Shown: positions 36,193 through 45,779 of the stretch, one piece after another
Layout: the number at the start of each line of letters is the position of its first letter
Position numbering within the stretch: position 1 is the stretch's first letter
Assembly (NCBI RefSeq): GCF_002902945.1
Contig: NZ_CP026104.1
Span: 186,001 to 250,000 of the forward strand
DNA: 64,000 bases
Source: Paraburkholderia caribensis
Lineage (GTDB): Bacteria; Pseudomonadota; Gammaproteobacteria; Burkholderiales; Burkholderiaceae
Reading direction: 5' to 3'
Translations under genes and position numbers: made by a program
Notes under the pieces: model-generated
The model's database searches: none
Seen by the model: the letters and a program-made list of their open reading frames with translations, nothing else
Told to the model about the DNA's origin: nothing

Positions 36193-37098
36193 ATGGAACT
36201 CAGACACTTGCGCTATTTTCTTGCGGTTGCCGAAGAAGGCCAGTTGACGCGCGCCGCCGCACGACTTCATATACAGCAGCCACCACTGTCGTTGCAGATT
36301 CAGGAACTCGAGCAGGAGCTCGGCTTCGCGCTGTTCGTGCGGCAGCCGCGCGGCGTCGCGCTGACAATTCCGGGTGAGGCATTCGCTGCCAGCACGCGCG
36401 CGTTGATGTTGGATCTCGAACATGCGGTCACGCAGGCGCGCCGTGTCGCCCAGGGACAGGTGGGTACCGTGCGTGTCGCGCTGACGAGTTCGGCTGCGTT
36501 TCATCCGCTGACGCCAACAGCAATCCGCAACTTTCGCGAGACTTACCCCGAGATAGCTATCGAGATGACCGAGGTCAACGCCGCTGAGATCATCGAGTTG
36601 ATGCTGACTGAACGTGCCGACGTCGCCGTGCTTCGCAAGCCAATCGACATGCCTGACGCGTTTCGCTTCGAGCTACTTGCGCAGGAGCCTATGCTGGTGG
36701 TGCTGCCAATCGGCCATCCCCTGATCGGCACACGCCCAATTGCGCTGAAGCGTCTCGCGGACCAGCCATTCATCTTCGTACGCCGACCCGGCGCGCCAGG
36801 GATGTACGCGGATTTCGTGCGCGCGTGTCAAGCCAAAGGATTTGAACCCCGTGTTGTCGAAGAGGTGCCGCGCATGGTAACCGCCATCAACCTGGTCGCC
36901 GCAGGCGGCGGCGTGTCGCTCGTGCCGGCATCAATGCAACGCTACCATCAGGAAAGCGTCCGCTATTGCCGGATCGCGGGCGATCAGGCGTTTTACGCCC
37001 CTCTGCATCTCGTGACGCGAATCGACATGAAAAGCCCGGCCGCCGGACGATTTAGAGAAACACTACTAGAGTTTGTCAGCGCAAGTCCGCAGAAATAG
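36193..37098 (+). CDS. LysR-family regulator
   Basis: 301 aa. The N-terminal winged HTH is at residues 1-60 (MELRHLRYFLAVAEEGQLTR, AAARLHIQQPPLSLQIQELE). The effector domain from about 90 (GTVRVALTSSAAFHPLTPTA) contains the VNAAEIIELMLTERADVAVL region shared with BenM/CatM-like regulators of aromatic catabolism. It is divergent from the MHS transporter-hydrolase unit and so likely controls it in response to an aromatic or carboxylate effector (inference). Confidence 0.85.
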   Translation: MELRHLRYFLAVAEEGQLTRAAARLHIQQPPLSLQIQELEQELGFALFVRQPRGVALTIPGEAFAASTRALMLDLEHAVTQARRVAQGQVGTVRVALTSSAAFHPLTPTAIRNFRETYPEIAIEMTEVNAAEIIELMLTERADVAVLRKPIDMPDAFRFELLAQEPMLVVLPIGHPLIGTRPIALKRLADQPFIFVRRPGAPGMYADFVRACQAKGFEPRVVEEVPRMVTAINLVAAGGGVSLVPASMQRYHQESVRYCRIAGDQAFYAPLHLVTRIDMKSPAAGRFRETLLEFVSASPQK

Positions 37099-37269
37099 TC
37101 AAACTGCGTGAGTCGCGGATTTAGTGCGGTGCTGGCAGGAATTGGCTCGCCGCGGCGGACGTCACAAGTATCCTGCCCAAGTCCGAAAGCCTAAACGGAC
37201 AAAACGCGCTGCCGTGCGCGGTCGATTCGCAACAAGCGTCCCTCCGATAGTCGCGGCAGATCTTTCCCG

Positions 37270-38175
37270 TCACACCAAGGGAATATAGATATCGGTTTGC
37301 CATTGGTCGCGTGGCGTTTCCGGGAAGACGCTCAGGTAGTGAAAGAACAATGGATGATCCCGAAGTTCCTCCCCGCTTGAAGGAAGCCAGTCGCGATAGA
37401 TCGGGTAGATTGTCTCGCCGACATGGTCGGTCGATCCGGTATGCCGAATCACTGCACATCGACCGCCTGGAATGACAAGTTCACGTATCCCGTAGAGGTT
37501 CGGAGCAACTGGCTCGGCGATTTCGCCGCAGATGTCGAAGCGAAATGCATCCGCCGGTGTCGTGTCCGGGTTGTTCCACGGAATGCCAAAAGTTCTGCTC
37601 GATGCTACCGGAGATTGCCCGCTTTGCTTCCGCCAGTCGACGAACTTACGCACGCTTTCGTTGACAAGCCCAGCAGGCCCGCAGTGCTCGAGCGCAGCGA
37701 CGCGCATCTCGGAGAAATCGACAATTTGTACTTGCATGGTGAGTTTCCTCGAAAGATAGGGAACAACAAAAGTCGCACTCCAGGTCTGCCAGTTCGGATG
37801 CTGTCGAAAGGTACTCGGCGCTGTGCCGAACGCGCGCTTGAATGCCCGACTGAAGGCTTCAGGGCTGTCAAAGCCTGCATCGAACGCAGCATCGAGCACC
37901 GAGCAGGATTCACGCGAAGCCAGGCGGTGCGCGGCCCGCCGCAGTCGCATCAGTTGGACGTAGCGTGCGACTGGCACCCCTACAAAGCCGGCAAACTGCC
38001 GATGAAAATGAAACTTCGAGAAGTTCGCAATGCGACTTAGCGCTTCTACCGAGAGCTCGCCCTCAAGGTTCGTTTCGATGTACGCGAGTACGGCGTTGAA
38101 GCGCTTCGTATAAGCGCTAGTGGCGTCAACGTGAGCTTGCATGGACTGGATGTTTGAGTTGTGCGACTTGTGCAT
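37270..38175 (-). CDS. AraC-family regulator with GyrI-like effector domain
   Basis: 301 aa. The N-terminal AraC double HTH (residues about 20-125) reads VLAYIETNLEGELSVEALSR, FSKFHFHRQFAGFVGVPVAR and FDSPEAFSRAFKRAFGTAPS. The C-terminal GyrI-like domain (about 148-300) reads QVQIVDFSEMRVAALEHCGP, GIPWNNPDTTPADAFRFDIC, VIPGGRCAVIRHTGS and ends DQWQTDIYIPLV. This architecture (Rob/SoxS-like HTH plus small-molecule-binding GyrI) is known in multidrug-responsive regulators. There is no obvious target gene next to it. Confidence 0.85.
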   Translation of the reverse strand: MHKSHNSNIQSMQAHVDATSAYTKRFNAVLAYIETNLEGELSVEALSRIANFSKFHFHRQFAGFVGVPVARYVQLMRLRRAAHRLASRESCSVLDAAFDAGFDSPEAFSRAFKRAFGTAPSTFRQHPNWQTWSATFVVPYLSRKLTMQVQIVDFSEMRVAALEHCGPAGLVNESVRKFVDWRKQSGQSPVASSRTFGIPWNNPDTTPADAFRFDICGEIAEPVAPNLYGIRELVIPGGRCAVIRHTGSTDHVGETIYPIYRDWLPSSGEELRDHPLFFHYLSVFPETPRDQWQTDIYIPLV

Positions 38176-38476
38176 GGTCGCTCATGGCCGAATTATCGCG
38201 CCTAGCCGCTCTTGCTCAATCTCCAGACGGCCAGTCCGATATGGCCTCTGCTTCTGCAGCGCGTCCCGCCATTCGAGCTCACTCTCTCGCCAGCCCGACA
38301 AACAGGGATTTCGGTCACGCCGCACTTACGCAGGGCATGATCAAAGCCGGAGTGTCGAACGACCGTTGACAGTCGAACCGGAAGCCAACCGCGAGCGCAC
38401 CGAGCCGACCTGGCAGTCTGTGGTTCAAGTGGCCGCGGCGCGACCACTGCACGTCGGAGTACGGACGTATCAAAGC
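38176..38476. other. Intergenic, nothing recognised
   Basis: 300 bp between the AraC gene start and the oxidase gene end. No coding frame with family motifs and no clear terminator. Confidence 0.4.
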
Positions 38477-40265
38477 TCATGATCGCATCGGCGTGAAGCC
38501 GTCGGAACTCCAGTCCTCGCTTCCAACCCCGTGATGAACGAAGATGAACCCCGCTGGGTCGTAGCGGTTCTTGATCGCCTTTAGCCGCGCATAATTCGTT
38601 CCCCAGAAGGCTTCGCGCCAATCTTCACGAAAAAAATCGGTTTCCGAAAGATAGGAGCCGCTTTGAGGCGACAACACTTTAAGAATGGCCGCGGCCTTGG
38701 CCACCCGATCGGCCTGGCGATGCGCCTCTGTCATGTCGGGCGTGGTGATTGGGAGCCCCGCAAACGGTGGCGGACCGCCCGTCGCCGCAATCATCAACGC
38801 GAATGCTTCGGCAACTTTCGGATTCATCGCGCACTGGCGAGCTTGCTCGGCCACCTCCGCAGGGGCGCCGGCGAGTCCTTTGTTGACGTGCAGTGCCACA
38901 GCCTGAAATTGGGCGGCCTCCGCGAGCGCCCCGGCAAGCTGACTGCGTCGTGCCGGTTCGAGCAGCGTCGCGGACAGCCATTGCGATTCGTAGCCGTACA
39001 CGAATAGCGAGGCCTCGTCCCCATCGCCTCGCCACCAGCCACGGTGCGAGGCCGCTTCAGCCCGTGGGTCGCGCACCAATCCCGGGCTGGCGCTGAGATC
39101 CCACCAGTGGCGTGCGGCACCAGCGCCGATCCGAGGTTGGTGCTTGAAGGTGAAACCTGCAGGTGAGGAGCGTATCCAATTGATGAAAGGTGCCCAGACC
39201 GATTTGGCCCGACCGTTGTCGAGACCCTGACACACCATCGAGACACGGACTTCGTTTTCGTGAAAAACAAGCTGTTCACCCCATTGGGGGTTGAACAGGT
39301 GTTCGGCGTAGTGATCGACAAGCCGTTCAACCAGCAGCCGGTAAGCTGCACGCGATGGTGCCCTGACCGTGAATTCGGCCCAACCGAAGTGCTCAGGCAG
39401 GTCGTGGGTCTGTAACGTCAAGCTGGTCAGCACACCAAAGCTGCCGCCACCTCCGCCTTTCAGAGCCCAGAAAAGCTCTGGCTCCCGCGATGCGTTGACC
39501 GTGCGGACAACGCCGTCAGCGGTGACGATTTCGGCCTGCAGCAGGCTCGCGGCCGCTACTCCATAACGCTTCGAAAACGATCCGAAACCACCGCCCTGGA
39601 CGAGCCCGGCCACCCCCACGCTCGTACAGCCGCCACCCTGTACGTATCGCCCCGCCCGAGTGGTGACGGCAGTGTAGACGTCGATCCACGTGCAGCCCGC
39701 CCCCATAGTCACGGCGGGCGTGGGTGACATCGAAGAGTCCAGCGGAACGAAGGCATCGTGCAAGTCGATGCGGTTCATCGCGCGTGTCCAGATCAACAGG
39801 GAATCCGGCGCGTTCGAGCCGCCCAGGTGACTGTGCCCCCCGCCCTTCCCTACCAGACGCAGATTATGTCGGCGGACGAAATTGATTACCGCAACCACGT
39901 CCGCCGTAGAACGGGCTGCCACGGCGTAGACGCTTGCGTGGGGTGTCCATCCGTCGAGCCAGCCTGAGATCTGGGTGCCGCCGGGATCGTCGCCGAGCGC
40001 GATCGGATTTCGTGCCTCCTTCAGGCGAGCAAGACACTCGGGCATGCCGGGCGATTGTGTACAGGTCTGCCAGATCGTCGTTGGCCGCAACAGGTTCCCA
40101 CCCACTGCGCGGCTCAGCGCCTCCCATTCCTCCTCCCGGCCACGCAGGATCACCGGGGCGAGCCCGGCTGGCTCCCGCCGCAGCGGGAGTCGCGCCCGCA
40201 AAGATCGTGATGGCGGGAAGGAACGGCAAGGCGGCAACACCTTTCAGGACGCGTCGTCTCTTCAT
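38477..40265 (-). pseudogene. Exported FAD-linked oxidase (berberine-bridge type), one-base frameshift
   Basis: The intended start is the ATG at 40265, giving a TAT signal (KRRRVLKGVAALPFLPAITI, then FAGATPAAA). At about 40131-40141 the frame shifts: the homologous reading changes from GDPAWP to EEEWEALSRAVGGNLL, as if one base were lost from GGGAGGAGG. The rest is intact: FAD-binding_4 with VYAVAARSTADVVAVINFVR, the flavin-linking His in GKGGGHSHLGGSN, GVAGLVQGGGFGSFSKRYGV, and the C-terminal BBE motif NYARLKAIKNRYDPAGFIFV. Members oxidise sugars, alcohols or alkaloids in the periplasm. A downstream start at 40240 gives an unexported protein. Confidence 0.8.
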
Positions 40266-40536
40266 GTCGTCTCTTCTTACCGGGATCCAATCGGCTTGGC
40301 GACCATCCTCGAGCATTCTACGCGAGGCGGGTCGGCCCCATCGAGTCGATCACCGAATAACCGGAAAGGATCAAAGCGACACTCGACTTTCAGTACGACA
40401 TCCTGGATGAGCGCCGCAGCGGACGTCGCTTGCGGCATGAGGCGTAGTCGAGTTCGGGACACGCTGTCTCGAGTGGCAAATCGATGCCGCGAGAAAGCCA
40501 ACTCTTCGAGGCCTCTCCCAACTCGGGCCGCGATGC

Positions 40537-41355
40537 TCACGCGGTCTGTGAAAATCCCAATGACCTGCTCTCAGAGTCTGGAAAGAAATTGGGAATTACG
40601 GAAGTATTCTGAAAGACATCAACCGGGCGGACATAACGCGTCGCGCCGGACGTCGATGTGAACTCCGACGTACCGTTTTCCGCGGCCTGCGCACTCTTGA
40701 CGAACAGCAGAAAGCCCGCTGCAGTGGTCGGATCCTGACCCAGATCCATCGTGCTCCCGTCCGCCAGTTTGTAATCACCGTCCTTCATCTGATACTTCTG
40801 CGCATCCTGTCCAAGCGACTGGAAAAGCGACAGGAAACCGCCAAGCCCATCCGCTTTCTCGCTAATCGCGTCGGATTGGGATGCGGTGAGCGAAGCTCCA
40901 TCCGCTTCCGACCACTTGGCATAGCCGCTGACTGCGTCATCATGAAACGCCTTAACCGAGGCGACGAGTGAAGCGTTGCCGTTTAGCTTGCCTTCAAGCC
41001 ACAATATATCGCTCGCACCAAGTGCTTTCGATGTGACCTTGATTGAGCCGTTGCTCGGATGGAAGTCAAAATGGGCATTGGCGAGGTCCGGCCGCTGGGA
41101 CAGGATTGACTGCATGGTGGAAGTCAAAGCTTTAGCGATGTTTCGCGCGTCGTTTCCCATTTTCAACGGCGCGCCCAAAGCGTCCTGATACTTTGCGACG
41201 CGAGCAGCCGTCGCAGCCGGGTCAACGACGGTCACAGTAGCCCGCGCTGGCGACGCTTCCACTGCTGGCACAGACTGGACCAACCCTGGGGAATCCCGCG
41301 CGAGCTGGGTCAATGTCACCGCGTTTGAATTTGCCGACGTGATTGATGCGCCCAT
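40537..41355 (-). CDS. Hypothetical protein, helical
   Basis: 272 aa from the ATG at 41355, which has AGAGAAG about 6 bp upstream; the frame is open further (to 41613) but without family-like sequence. The N-terminal 50 residues are Ser/Thr/Val-rich, followed by a structured part (KYQDALGAPLKMGNDARNIA, MQSILSQRPDLANAHFDFHP, GLGGFLSLFQSLGQDAQKYQ) and a repeated DGDYKLADGSTMDLGQDPTT turn region. No signal peptide or membrane segment. The composition (few Cys, many Ala/Ser/Asp) and disordered start resemble secreted effectors or surface-associated proteins, but that is only an impression. I do not recognise the family. Confidence 0.6.
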   Translation of the reverse strand: MGASITSANSNAVTLTQLARDSPGLVQSVPAVEASPARATVTVVDPAATAARVAKYQDALGAPLKMGNDARNIAKALTSTMQSILSQRPDLANAHFDFHPSNGSIKVTSKALGASDILWLEGKLNGNASLVASVKAFHDDAVSGYAKWSEADGASLTASQSDAISEKADGLGGFLSLFQSLGQDAQKYQMKDGDYKLADGSTMDLGQDPTTAAGFLLFVKSAQAAENGTSEFTSTSGATRYVRPVDVFQNTSVIPNFFPDSESRSLGFSQTA

Positions 41356-42474
41356 TCGTTCTTCTCTCTTTGTCCCGTAAGCGGATTTACGGCGATTTTG
41401 CGGAAAACCTGAGTCTCTGTTCCGGTACATGAGCGGCAAAGCTATGGCGGAACGTGAGCATGGACACTCGCTTGTCGATTCCCGCGGCCTCGGCGCCCGC
41501 ATGGAGTGGAAGATCTGTTCCGGCAAAGCCATGCGATCCAGCAGTCTTACGGCATGGGCATCGAGCGGCGCGGAAGCCAGATCATGATCAGAATGGGCGC
41601 CTCGCCGAAGCACTGCGCAAGCTCACGACTGAGCCCTGTGGCGCAGTGCGCATCGGGTCGCTTTGAGCTGAGAAAGCGTTATTTTACGAAGGCAGCCAGC
41701 GTTATCGCTGGCGACAGAAAAAGGGGCAGTGCTGGTCTGGACGCCGTCCCGCGTGCTTTGCCCAGTCGGGGGCGAGCCGCTTGCCACTTTTAAGTTTTAC
41801 GTAGAAATCCACAATAGCACGCTCGTTCTAAAACCTCATGTCAACTTAGATCTCTAGTGACGCCGTGGCATTTGCCTTGCATCGAAACGGCCCACGACAG
41901 TGAAAAACCGGGCACGTTCGAGCAGTTGTTTAACGCGTTTCGCACAACGCTTGAGAAGGAGTTTACGCTTCACCGCTGAAGATCAGATCCCCGGGCGACG
42001 GACACCTTATTTCAAGCGCGTTGCAACGCAGTTCGCTCCGTGTCATCGGATGAGTTTGGCCCTATGCATTGAGAGCAATTTCAGTTACCCGGATCTTTTG
42101 ACGTTGGAATCGACTCTGAAAAGTCTTCAACTTTTTCGAATGTTGAGAGCACGGAATGACGACGAAAACCTGTCAGATCCCGAAATGTGTCATGCCACGT
42201 CATCTCAGAGGATTTCAGTGCATGTTTCATGGCATTCCCTGACATACTGACACATATGGGCCCAACTTGAACTTCTATTTTCCGCTGCTTTGCTCGGTGA
42301 TTAACTAAAGATTCCTTATTAAATCATGAAATCCCGGCCCGCCCGCCGTATCACGGCACTGTCTTGATGCTGCCTTGCGTGGTTGCGAGCGCCACGGACT
42401 TTCAAATCAACAGGTTACAATCAGCAAAAGGTGAGCTACAATGTGGTGCGTTTTTCACCACGGAATCGCTCACC
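41356..42474. other. 1.1-kb region without a convincing gene
   Basis: Only short frames. A plus-strand frame at 41857-41979 (GTG start, 40 aa, ending FEQLFNAFRTTLEKEFTLHR) and another at 41506-41793 (beginning EDLFRQSHAIQQSYGMGIER) look protein-like but have no recognisable family or ribosome site. The composition becomes AT-richer toward 42100-42470, consistent with upstream regulatory sequence of the Sel1-type gene or with decayed horizontally acquired DNA. Confidence 0.4.
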
Positions 42475-43095
42475 ATGCAAATGGAAAGCTGGGTAGGAGC
42501 AATCGAGCGCGAATGGCATCAGTTGCGCCGTGCTGACCCCGCATTGGATGTCGAAAAGTTTTCCCGTCACGTCATTGCGGCAAACAAGACTGGATTCCTG
42601 TCACCGGAGTCACTCGCCGCAATCGCAAACGCCCTTCTCACCAGCACGTTAAGTCACGCACCCTATCTGGGCCGCGGATTACTGGAACGCATTGGCGCGA
42701 ACCGCCATCCGGCATGGCGGACGGCAATGGCCATTTCTCTGGTCACACCGACAGGAGGAGAGGCGGACTTTGAGCGAGGTAACGCGATTCTCGAAGACGT
42801 GATGAACGATGAAACCGCAGAGGATCGTCTGCGCGGCTTGGCCGCGGCGGCGCTGGCCGACAGCGCACGGCTTGGGCGGGGCATGCAGGCGGATGTCAGC
42901 CGTGCGCGCTCGCTCTACGAGCAGGCCGTCGAACTGGGACACAAAGCCTCAGCACATAATCTCGGACTTTTCTGGGAGGGCGTGTGGGGTGCAGAAGACA
43001 GGAGCGTTGTCCCAGACCGCACAAAGGCCATGCAGAGCTATCGACGCGGTGGAGATGACAAACGTTGCCAACGCCGTCTGGAAGCACTGCGCTGA
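42475..43095 (+). CDS. Sel1-like repeat protein
   Basis: 206 aa from the ATG at 42475 (a second ATG at 42481 is equally placed); the upstream extension to 42364 is not family-like. The C-terminal half has the Sel1/TPR-like pattern: GNAILEDVMNDETAEDRLRG, the LAAAALADSARLGRGMQADV turn, RARSLYEQAVELGHKASAHN and LGLFWEGVWG followed by DRTKAMQSYRRG. These alpha-helical repeats bind proteins. No signal peptide, so probably cytoplasmic. Neighbours give no function. Confidence 0.65.
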   Translation: MQMESWVGAIEREWHQLRRADPALDVEKFSRHVIAANKTGFLSPESLAAIANALLTSTLSHAPYLGRGLLERIGANRHPAWRTAMAISLVTPTGGEADFERGNAILEDVMNDETAEDRLRGLAAAALADSARLGRGMQADVSRARSLYEQAVELGHKASAHNLGLFWEGVWGAEDRSVVPDRTKAMQSYRRGGDDKRCQRRLEALR

Positions 43096-43606
43096 GGCAC
43101 TACCGTCTGCGAGTCGGGCAGGTGGAAGCGCCTGAGAGGCACCCGACGAATTGCTCTCATCAAGGGATTAAGGCAAGGTGACGGAGACTCTCCGTCCTCC
43201 GTGATGGCGGCGTACCGCCCCGCCCGCAAGTCGCTCCAGTGCGACAAGCCGGCGTCCAAGCAACGTACCAAGTTCTTCCCGATCGGCAATGTGATCGGCG
43301 AACTCCTTGCTCAGAATCAATGTTGCAAATTCGTGGGCGCTCAACACGGAATGCTCCAGATGCGAAGAGACAAACGCTGGTCGTCAGGTTTCCCGTGACG
43401 GGGCGTTCGATGGAGGACCCACAACGGTGGATCTAATGCTGAGGGCGAAAAGTTTAACGTCGAAATGTGACAGCATGGGGATGGCCGTTATAACGCTGGA
43501 CGCCCGGCGAAGACGCACTAGGTAGCGACTGACGCATCAGATAACAGCATTGCCTCGCCTATAATCGCGATATCCAGAATATCAATGTCGCATGGAGCCC
43601 TACTTT
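43096..43606. other. Intergenic, nothing recognised
   Basis: About 500 bp. Short frames only; it presumably contains the promoter of the gene starting at 43607. Confidence 0.4.
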
Positions 43607-44995
43607 ATGAGTCAAGCCCGCGGGCGATATGCGGGATCCCGGCGCAACGGCCAACGCCAACCTCACCACGAGAAAAAATCTCCGCCCCAACGGCAGGGAC
43701 CACCGTATGTGAAGGCGCCTCCCCGCGACTCCGCCCAGACTGCGTCCATCTTCAAAACACGATCGTTTCAGTTTCTCGTCGATGCGGTAGGCGCAGAGAA
43801 TATCGCCATAGCACTTGAATCGAACATGACACGCGTGGCGGAACTCATGAAAGGCGAAAGGTTCACGCCCGAGACCGCCTTTCACATGGAAACCACGCTC
43901 GGGTTACCGCATGGCTTTTTTGACCAGCCCAATCCTGCGCTCGCGGACGAGACCATCGCTCGTCTGAAGTCACCGCTCGACTTCATTCAGATCGATGAAG
44001 GATTCGACGCAGAGTCCGAAGCACTTGGGCCGGCTCCTGCCAGGACCATCGACCAGCAACCAGTTCCTGAAGATAGTTTGTCCGAGGAAGCGCAAATGCG
44101 AAAGAAAGTAGCCGTCGGCTCGCCGGGAGCCGTCAAGAACCGTCAAGTCGATATGCCCGAACAACCTAAACCGCGTGCATCGCTTAAAGCGTCGCCTTCT
44201 AAAGAAAGGACGTCTCCTAAGACGCCCCAACAACAACCTCTGGAATTGAGCGACAGCGCTGAGGTAGAAAAGATTCGACGCGCTAACCTCCACGTTCTCA
44301 CGCGTCGCAACGGATCGAAAGTAAGACTTGGCGTGGTCATGGAGATGAGTGGATTCAACATAGCCGATCGGCTACATGGCAAGAAGCGCATGGACAGTGT
44401 CGAAGCAAACCGGTTCACGGAGCGACTGGGTTTGCCACCTGGCTGGCTGGACACGCCGCGCTCCGAGGCCGAGATTCCAGAGTCGGTGTCGCATATGCTT
44501 ACGCCTGCTTCGCGTGGTCGCGTATCCGCCCAACAACACGCGCCGCTTGCGACTGCAACAGACGATGGCGCGCCAGTGAAGAAGCTCGCCAAAGCGAAGG
44601 CGAACATGACGCGTTCGCCTGCGGGCGACCTGGGCGGATCGGAAAGCCCCTCGCCTGTTTCCGGGGATGCCGCTGGAGAGCAGGAGACATTGGTCGTCAG
44701 CCGGCAAGATCATGTCAATGATTTTTCCGACGACCTTGCCGGTCGCTCAATCGAACAAGGTGATGGCGAGACCCCAGTGGTCACACCGGCAGTCCCTGAG
44801 TCGCTCCCCGCCGCCGCAATACCGCAGCGAAACCCGGTACCGCCCCCCTTCGCTTCCGTGACCAGCCTGGACAATCTTCACGGTATCGAACCGGTTGCGG
44901 AAGCATTGATCAAGACGCTGGCAGGTAAAGCACGCACGGGTCGACTGGACGAATTGAAAGCGCTGGAACTTTTGCAGCAAGCGGTCCTGTTGTGA
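43607..44995 (+). CDS. Conserved-type protein with two HTH-like segments joined by a disordered linker
   Basis: 462 aa from the ATG at 43607, preceded by GGAG at a good distance; an in-frame ATG at 43592 lacks one. Residues about 48-105 (FQFLVDAVGAENIAIALESN, MTRVAELMKGERFTPETAFH, METTLGLPHGFFDQPNPAL) and about 228-285 (VRLGVVMEMSGFNIADRLHG, KKRMDSVEANRFTERLGLPP, GWLDTPRSE) share an XRE-like layout ending in LGLP-x-G-(F/W)-(F/L)-D. Between and after them are long Pro/Ser/Lys/Glu-rich, probably disordered stretches, and the last 35 residues form a helix (LIKTLAGKARTGRLDELKAL). A double DNA-binding or nucleoid-associated role is an inference. Confidence 0.6.
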   Translation: MSQARGRYAGSRRNGQRQPHHEKKSPPQRQGPPYVKAPPRDSAQTASIFKTRSFQFLVDAVGAENIAIALESNMTRVAELMKGERFTPETAFHMETTLGLPHGFFDQPNPALADETIARLKSPLDFIQIDEGFDAESEALGPAPARTIDQQPVPEDSLSEEAQMRKKVAVGSPGAVKNRQVDMPEQPKPRASLKASPSKERTSPKTPQQQPLELSDSAEVEKIRRANLHVLTRRNGSKVRLGVVMEMSGFNIADRLHGKKRMDSVEANRFTERLGLPPGWLDTPRSEAEIPESVSHMLTPASRGRVSAQQHAPLATATDDGAPVKKLAKAKANMTRSPAGDLGGSESPSPVSGDAAGEQETLVVSRQDHVNDFSDDLAGRSIEQGDGETPVVTPAVPESLPAAAIPQRNPVPPPFASVTSLDNLHGIEPVAEALIKTLAGKARTGRLDELKALELLQQAVLL

Positions 44996-45414
44996 GTCGG
45001 TGGCAGCGTGCCAGCCCCCTTGTGCCATAACGCATAAAGCGCATCGGGGCGGCCCGGGACCGCTGTGCGAAAAATCGCCCCGTTTCGGGTCGACCATCGA
45101 CCACGGATCCTGTTGCTGACCGGTCGCGAGCTCCGCAGTATGGCGGATAGTACTGAATTGAATCGGTCCCCGTGGCGACAGGAAACGGTTATCACGGCGA
45201 CTCACGCATCCCCAACAGCCCCCAATGATGCAGCGGCCGTCGGCCAGAATGACCAGCGCCTGACCGGCTCGGACCCCACGGGAAGTGTACCGTGTGCTGT
45301 CCGTGGACCTGCTGATTGGCAGGTCTCATCCCGGCGTGGTAAAAGTATCCTTTCTCGGGTGACCGCTTCGTGTCGCGTTCGCGAATGCGCTCTTCAACAT
45401 CTACAGGTTTAAAA
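44996..45414. other. Leader region of the cold-shock gene
   Basis: No gene recognised. The last 100-150 bp before 45415 probably form the long 5' untranslated region typical of csp genes (RNA thermosensor-like); I cannot show its fold by eye. Confidence 0.35.
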
Positions 45415-45618
45415 ATGGCAACCGGTACAGTGAAATGGTTTAACGATGCGAAAGGCTTTGGTTTCATCACGCCGGACGAAGGCGGCGAGGACCTGTTTGC
45501 CCACTTCTCCGAAATCAAGACGGAAGGCTTCAAGTCATTGCAGGAAAACCAGAAAGTCAGCTTCGAAGTGAAGATGGGACCGAAGGGCAAACAGGCCGCC
45601 AATATCAAGCCAGTCTAA
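45415..45618 (+). CDS. CspA-family cold-shock protein
   Basis: 67 aa, full family length. RNP1 is KGFGFITP (residues about 13-20) and RNP2 is LFAHFSEI (about 27-34, with H in place where many have VH). The start MATGTVKWFNDAKGFGF is the canonical beginning. It binds single-stranded RNA/DNA and melts secondary structure, acting as an RNA chaperone. It is followed by a strong intrinsic terminator, so it is monocistronic. Upstream in-frame residues from 45370 are not part of the fold. Confidence 0.95.
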   Translation: MATGTVKWFNDAKGFGFITPDEGGEDLFAHFSEIKTEGFKSLQENQKVSFEVKMGPKGKQAANIKPV

Positions 45619-45643
45619 CTGGCGCGCACATCGTCCTGACAAA

Positions 45644-45673
45644 TGACCCGCCTTGTGCGGGTCAAATTTTTTT
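45644..45673 (+). terminator. Intrinsic terminator of the cold-shock gene
   Basis: An 8-bp stem TGACCCGC/GCGGGTCA with a CTTGT loop, followed by AATTTTTTT: a textbook rho-independent terminator 25 bp after the stop codon. Confidence 0.9.
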
Positions 45674-45779
45674 GGTTTAGCGTGTCAGGCGTCCGTGCAT
45701 TGGGTGGTGTTACGGTGCGCCGGTTCGAGCAGGACGGACAAGTCCTGCTCATGGCCAGTCACCCCACCGATAGCATCAA

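Noticed and set aside
41506..41793. Possible gene between the hypothetical helical protein and the Sel1 gene
   Set aside because: No ribosome site, no recognisable family, and the frame's composition is ambiguous; kept only as a note in the intergenic entry.
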